Assembly: GCF_000381825.1 (NCBI RefSeq) | Contig: NZ_KB907122.1 | Location: 186,001-250,000, forward strand | Length of the DNA stretch: 64,000 nt | Source of the DNA: Thioalkalivibrio sp. ALJT | GTDB taxonomy: Bacteria > Pseudomonadota > Gammaproteobacteria > Ectothiorhodospirales > Ectothiorhodospiraceae | Direction of reading: 5' to 3' | In this document: positions 61,846 through 64,000 of the stretch, in pieces | Layout: each line of letters starts with the position of its first letter | How positions within the stretch are numbered: the stretch's first letter is position 1 | Notes under the pieces: generated by a model | Databases searched by the model: none | Told to the model about the DNA's origin: nothing | The model's input: the letters and a program-made list of their open reading frames with translations, nothing else | Translations under genes and position numbers: made by a program

Positions 61846-62103
61846 AAGGCGCTGGATGTCTGAGCGAAGCCGCAGGCGTAGCGAGTTCAGCGCCGCCGGC
61901 CCGAGGGCCCTGGAGCAAGGTTCCCGGGCGGAATCCGGGTGCCCTTCTTTGGGCACTTTCTTGGGCAAGCAAGAAAGTGCCTCGGGGCGCGCTGGCGAGT
62001 CAGCGCCAGGCAGTATGCGGATCGAAGGCACCGTAAACACCCGAGGCCGAGCCAGGACCAGCCACTACAAGGCAGGCGGCCGGACCAAGGCACGTAAACA
62101 CCG
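61846..62103 (+). repeat. Large dispersed repeat, copy B
   Basis: Second copy of the element, with its own internal hairpin GGCACTTTCTTG / CAAGAAAGTGCC near 61951-61980 in place of the one in copy A. It ends about 50 bp before the DUF455 stop. Confidence 0.85.
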
Positions 62104-62155
62104 GGTCCCAAATCAACCTCGGCCCGAAAGCGGCATAGAGCCCCTCAGACCACGG

Positions 62156-62998
62156 CTATGGCGATGGTTCGGCGGTGGCCTGGGCCTCCAGTTGCGCCAT
62201 CTCGGCGTCGGTGAAGCCGGCGGCGCGGCGGGCGGCATGGGCGAAGGGCGGTCGTACGCGGCCCGGCATGTACTCGGCCAGCAGTTCGAGGAACAACGGC
62301 TCGGGGTCGAGCCCGTGTGCGTGGGCCAGCTCGCGGAACCAGCGCGTGCCGATCGCCACGTGGGCGACCTCCTCGCGCTGGATGATCTCGAGAAGCGCCA
62401 CGGTGGCGTGATCGCCCGCCGCCGTCAGGCGCTCGATCATGCCGGGGGTGACGTCCAGCCCGCGCGCCTCCAGCACGCGCGGCACCAGCGCCATGCGGAT
62501 CATTACGTCGTGGTCGGTCGCGAGTGCGGCCTCCCACAACCCGTTGTGGGCCGGCAGGTCGCCGTAGTCCGCTCCCAGCTCGTGGAGCCGCGCACGCAAC
62601 AGCCGGAAATGGCGCGCCTCCTCGGCCGCCACCTGCAGCCAGTCGCTGACGAAGGGTTCCGGCATGTCGCGAAAGCGGTAGACGGCATCCAGCGCCAGAT
62701 TGATCGCGTTGAACTCGATATGCGCGACCGCGTGCACCAGGGCTACCCGCCCGGCCGTTGTGTGCAGCCCGCGACGCGGCAGCTCGCGCGGGTGCACCAG
62801 CACCGGCCGTTCCGGACGCCCGGGCACCTCCAACCGTTCCGGCCCGGAACTTGCGAGCGCCTCCAGCTCATCGGCCCACCAGGCGTCCATCAGCGCCAAC
62901 ACGCGCTCGCACTTGGTCTCGGGATCGCACTCGCGCAGCGCCATTTCGGCCGCTCGGTAGAGATCCGGGCTCGCGGGATGGGTGATCGGCTGGCTCAT
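62156..62998 (-). CDS. DUF455 family ferritin-like protein
   Basis: It has 280 residues with a ferritin-like helical bundle. Putative di-iron ligands are visible as E and ExxH pairs: VHAVAHIEFNAINLALD near 93, VAAEEARHFRLL near 126 and IIQREEVAHVAIG near 210. The family is related to MiaE-type di-iron enzymes but has no settled function. The ATG at 62998 was chosen over a TTG three codons upstream. It is transcribed after the P-type ATPase with a 19-bp gap, so it is probably co-transcribed with it. Confidence 0.82.
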   Translation of the reverse strand: MSQPITHPASPDLYRAAEMALRECDPETKCERVLALMDAWWADELEALASSGPERLEVPGRPERPVLVHPRELPRRGLHTTAGRVALVHAVAHIEFNAINLALDAVYRFRDMPEPFVSDWLQVAAEEARHFRLLRARLHELGADYGDLPAHNGLWEAALATDHDVMIRMALVPRVLEARGLDVTPGMIERLTAAGDHATVALLEIIQREEVAHVAIGTRWFRELAHAHGLDPEPLFLELLAEYMPGRVRPPFAHAARRAAGFTDAEMAQLEAQATAEPSP

Positions 62999-63017
62999 GG
63001 CGGCCAAGGATACCCGT

Positions 63018-64000
63018 TCAGCGCTCGTCGGTCGGCATGTTGCGGCGCAGCAGGATGGAGTTGCCGATGACCGAGAGCGAACTGGCGGTCATCGCGATCA
63101 CGCCGATCATCGGGTGCAGCAGGCCGACCGCGGCGATGGGGATCGCGGCGGAGTTGTAGCCCCAGGCCCAGAACAGGTTCTGTACGATCTTGCGGAAGGT
63201 CAGGCGCGAGAGCCGGACGGCCTCGACGACCCTGGTCAGCTCACCGCGCACCAGGGTCACGTCGGCGGCCTCAATGGCTACATCCGCGCCGGCCCCGATC
63301 GCGATGCCCACGTTTGCCTGCTGCAGCGCAGGGGCATCGTTGATGCCGTCGCCGACCATGGCCACGTGGTCGCCGTACTCGGCCTGCAGTTCGCGGATCG
63401 CCTCGACCTTGCCCTCCGGCAGCACGCCGGCGCGGACCTCGTCGATCCCCACCTGTGCGGCCACCGCGTTGGCGGTGCGCTCGTTGTCGCCGGTGACCAT
63501 CACGCAGCGGATGCCGAGGCCATGCAGCTGTTCGACGGCCGCCTGCGACTCCTCCTTGAGCGTGTCGGCGACCGCGACGATGCCGGCCGGTCGCTCGCCG
63601 ATGGCCACCAGCATCGCGGTCTTGCCGGCATCCTCGAGCTGCCGCAGCGATTCCAGCAGGCCGGAGGGATCCAGGCCCTGCTCCTCCAGCAGCCGCTGGC
63701 TGCCGACCAGGACGCGTTCGCCGTCGCGGTGGGCCTCCACCCCGCGCGCGGTGTGCGACTGGAACCGGTCAACCTCGGCGACCGCCAGCTCCCGATCGCG
63801 CGCACCCTGCACGATGGCCTCGGCCAGGGGGTGCGCGGAGCCGGCCTCCACGGCCGCGGCCGCGCCCAGCACGCGAGTGTCATCGAAGCCCTCGGCCGCG
63901 ATCACGTCGGTCAGTGCCGGCTGCCCGCGGGTGAGGGTCCCGGTCTTGTCGAGCACGATTACGCGGATGTCCTTCAGCGTCTGGATCGCGGAGCCCGAGC
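63018..64000 (-). CDS. copA: Copper-type P1B ATPase, C-terminal part (5' end outside window)
   Basis: The last 327 or so codons of a metal-exporting ATPase. The phosphorylation motif DKTGTLTRG is just inside the right edge. The P1B-specific HP dipeptide is in EAGSAHPLAEAI, then TGDNERTANAVA, the hinge GDGINDAPALQQA, and the last two membrane helices. FWAWGYNSAAIPIA carries the YN pair of helix 7 and MTASSLSVIGNSILLRR carries the MxxSS of helix 8, the signature of Cu(I) transporters. Metal-binding N-terminal domains and the CPC helix lie beyond 64000. The DUF455 gene follows. Confidence 0.92.
   Translation of the reverse strand, partial: SGSAIQTLKDIRVIVLDKTGTLTRGQPALTDVIAAEGFDDTRVLGAAAAVEAGSAHPLAEAIVQGARDRELAVAEVDRFQSHTARGVEAHRDGERVLVGSQRLLEEQGLDPSGLLESLRQLEDAGKTAMLVAIGERPAGIVAVADTLKEESQAAVEQLHGLGIRCVMVTGDNERTANAVAAQVGIDEVRAGVLPEGKVEAIRELQAEYGDHVAMVGDGINDAPALQQANVGIAIGAGADVAIEAADVTLVRGELTRVVEAVRLSRLTFRKIVQNLFWAWGYNSAAIPIAAVGLLHPMIGVIAMTASSLSVIGNSILLRRNMPTDER

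Larger units (their letters stand above)
61245..62155. other. Gene-free 0.9-kb stretch built from inverted repeat copies
   Basis: No gene was recognised between lpxH and the DUF455 gene. It contains two inverted repeat copies (61289-61569 and 61846-62103), each with an internal hairpin, and a 276-bp centre that reads as GC-rich non-coding sequence with one AT-richer patch (TTGTATATGG near 61750). Confidence 0.75.

Noticed and set aside
61245-62155. Small protein genes between lpxH and the DUF455 gene
   Set aside because: Open frames there are Arg/Ser/Gly-rich, lack ribosome-binding sites and follow the repeat copies; similar peptides appear on both strands because the copies are inverted.

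Overview
The window comes from a GC-rich gammaproteobacterium that oxidises sulfur compounds and probably fixes CO2. The gene set is a complete sulfur-oxidising heterodisulfide-reductase-like (sHdr) cluster with its own lipoate-assembly genes, tusA, a rhodanese, a solitary soxB, the Rubisco-activase-type pair cbbQ/cbbO and a glycine-betaine-type ABC importer. Together these fit a (halo)alkaliphilic member of the Ectothiorhodospiraceae, most like Thioalkalivibrio. The family is inferred from gene content only, because no rRNA is present. Most genes between 1 and 52 kb lie on the minus strand.

Layout. 0-6.8 kb: the envelope operon ruvB-ybgC-tolQ-tolR-tolA-tolB-pal (pal runs off the left edge), preceded by prmB. 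A repeat-bounded insert of about 0.3 kb sits between tolR and tolA. 6.9-18.8 kb: housekeeping genes (psd, a DUF3581 protein, recQ, an Atm1-type ABC exporter, arfB, a small lipoprotein, prfC, a Sel1-repeat protein, rimI, a family-4 uracil-DNA glycosylase, pssA). 18.8-22.8 kb: ilvB-ilvH-ilvC, followed tightly by a phosphatidylserine-decarboxylase-like gene that lacks the pyruvoyl serine, then pssA. 23-30.6 kb: a short MutS2, an aldo/keto reductase, and the overlapping set cbbQ-cbbO-HDAC-family deacetylase. 30.8-34.5 kb: a small orphan protein and a betaine-type ABC importer. 34.5-36.4 kb: an operon of unknown protein, lipoate ligase and atypical receiver. 36.6-39 kb: an exported unknown and a FadL-type porin.

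39.3-52.1 kb is the metabolic core. Transcribed leftward, it reads rhodanese; tusA, hdrC1, hdrB1, hdrA, hyp, hdrC2, hdrB2; lbpA1, dsrE-like, lbpA2; lipS1, sLpl(AB), lipT, lipS2. In the accepted model, TusA-type carriers deliver sulfane sulfur to the cytoplasmic sHdr complex, which uses lipoylated LbpA proteins and releases sulfite. The sLpl(AB)/LipS1/LipS2/LipT set builds the lipoate on LbpA. Intrinsic terminators with U-tracts lie after hdrB2 and after lbpA2 and divide the cluster into expression blocks. A well-formed promoter lies in front of tusA.

52.2-64 kb: a small orphan protein, a BepA-like M48 protease, soxB, a glycine-zipper lipoprotein, a four-tRNA operon (Pro-Arg-His-Lys), folD, gltX, a cyclophilin with two plausible starts, lpxH, a 0.9-kb gene-free stretch built on two inverted copies of a repeat, a DUF455 ferritin-like protein, and the 3' part of a copper-type P-type ATPase that runs off the right edge.

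Least explained: the psd-like gene without its catalytic serine, the deacetylase coupled to cbbQO, the unknown-lplA-receiver operon beside the sHdr/lip locus, the orphan divergent from the rhodanese, the heptanucleotide tandem repeat in front of rimI, and several short inverted-repeat elements, one of which supplies the apparent tolA start codon.
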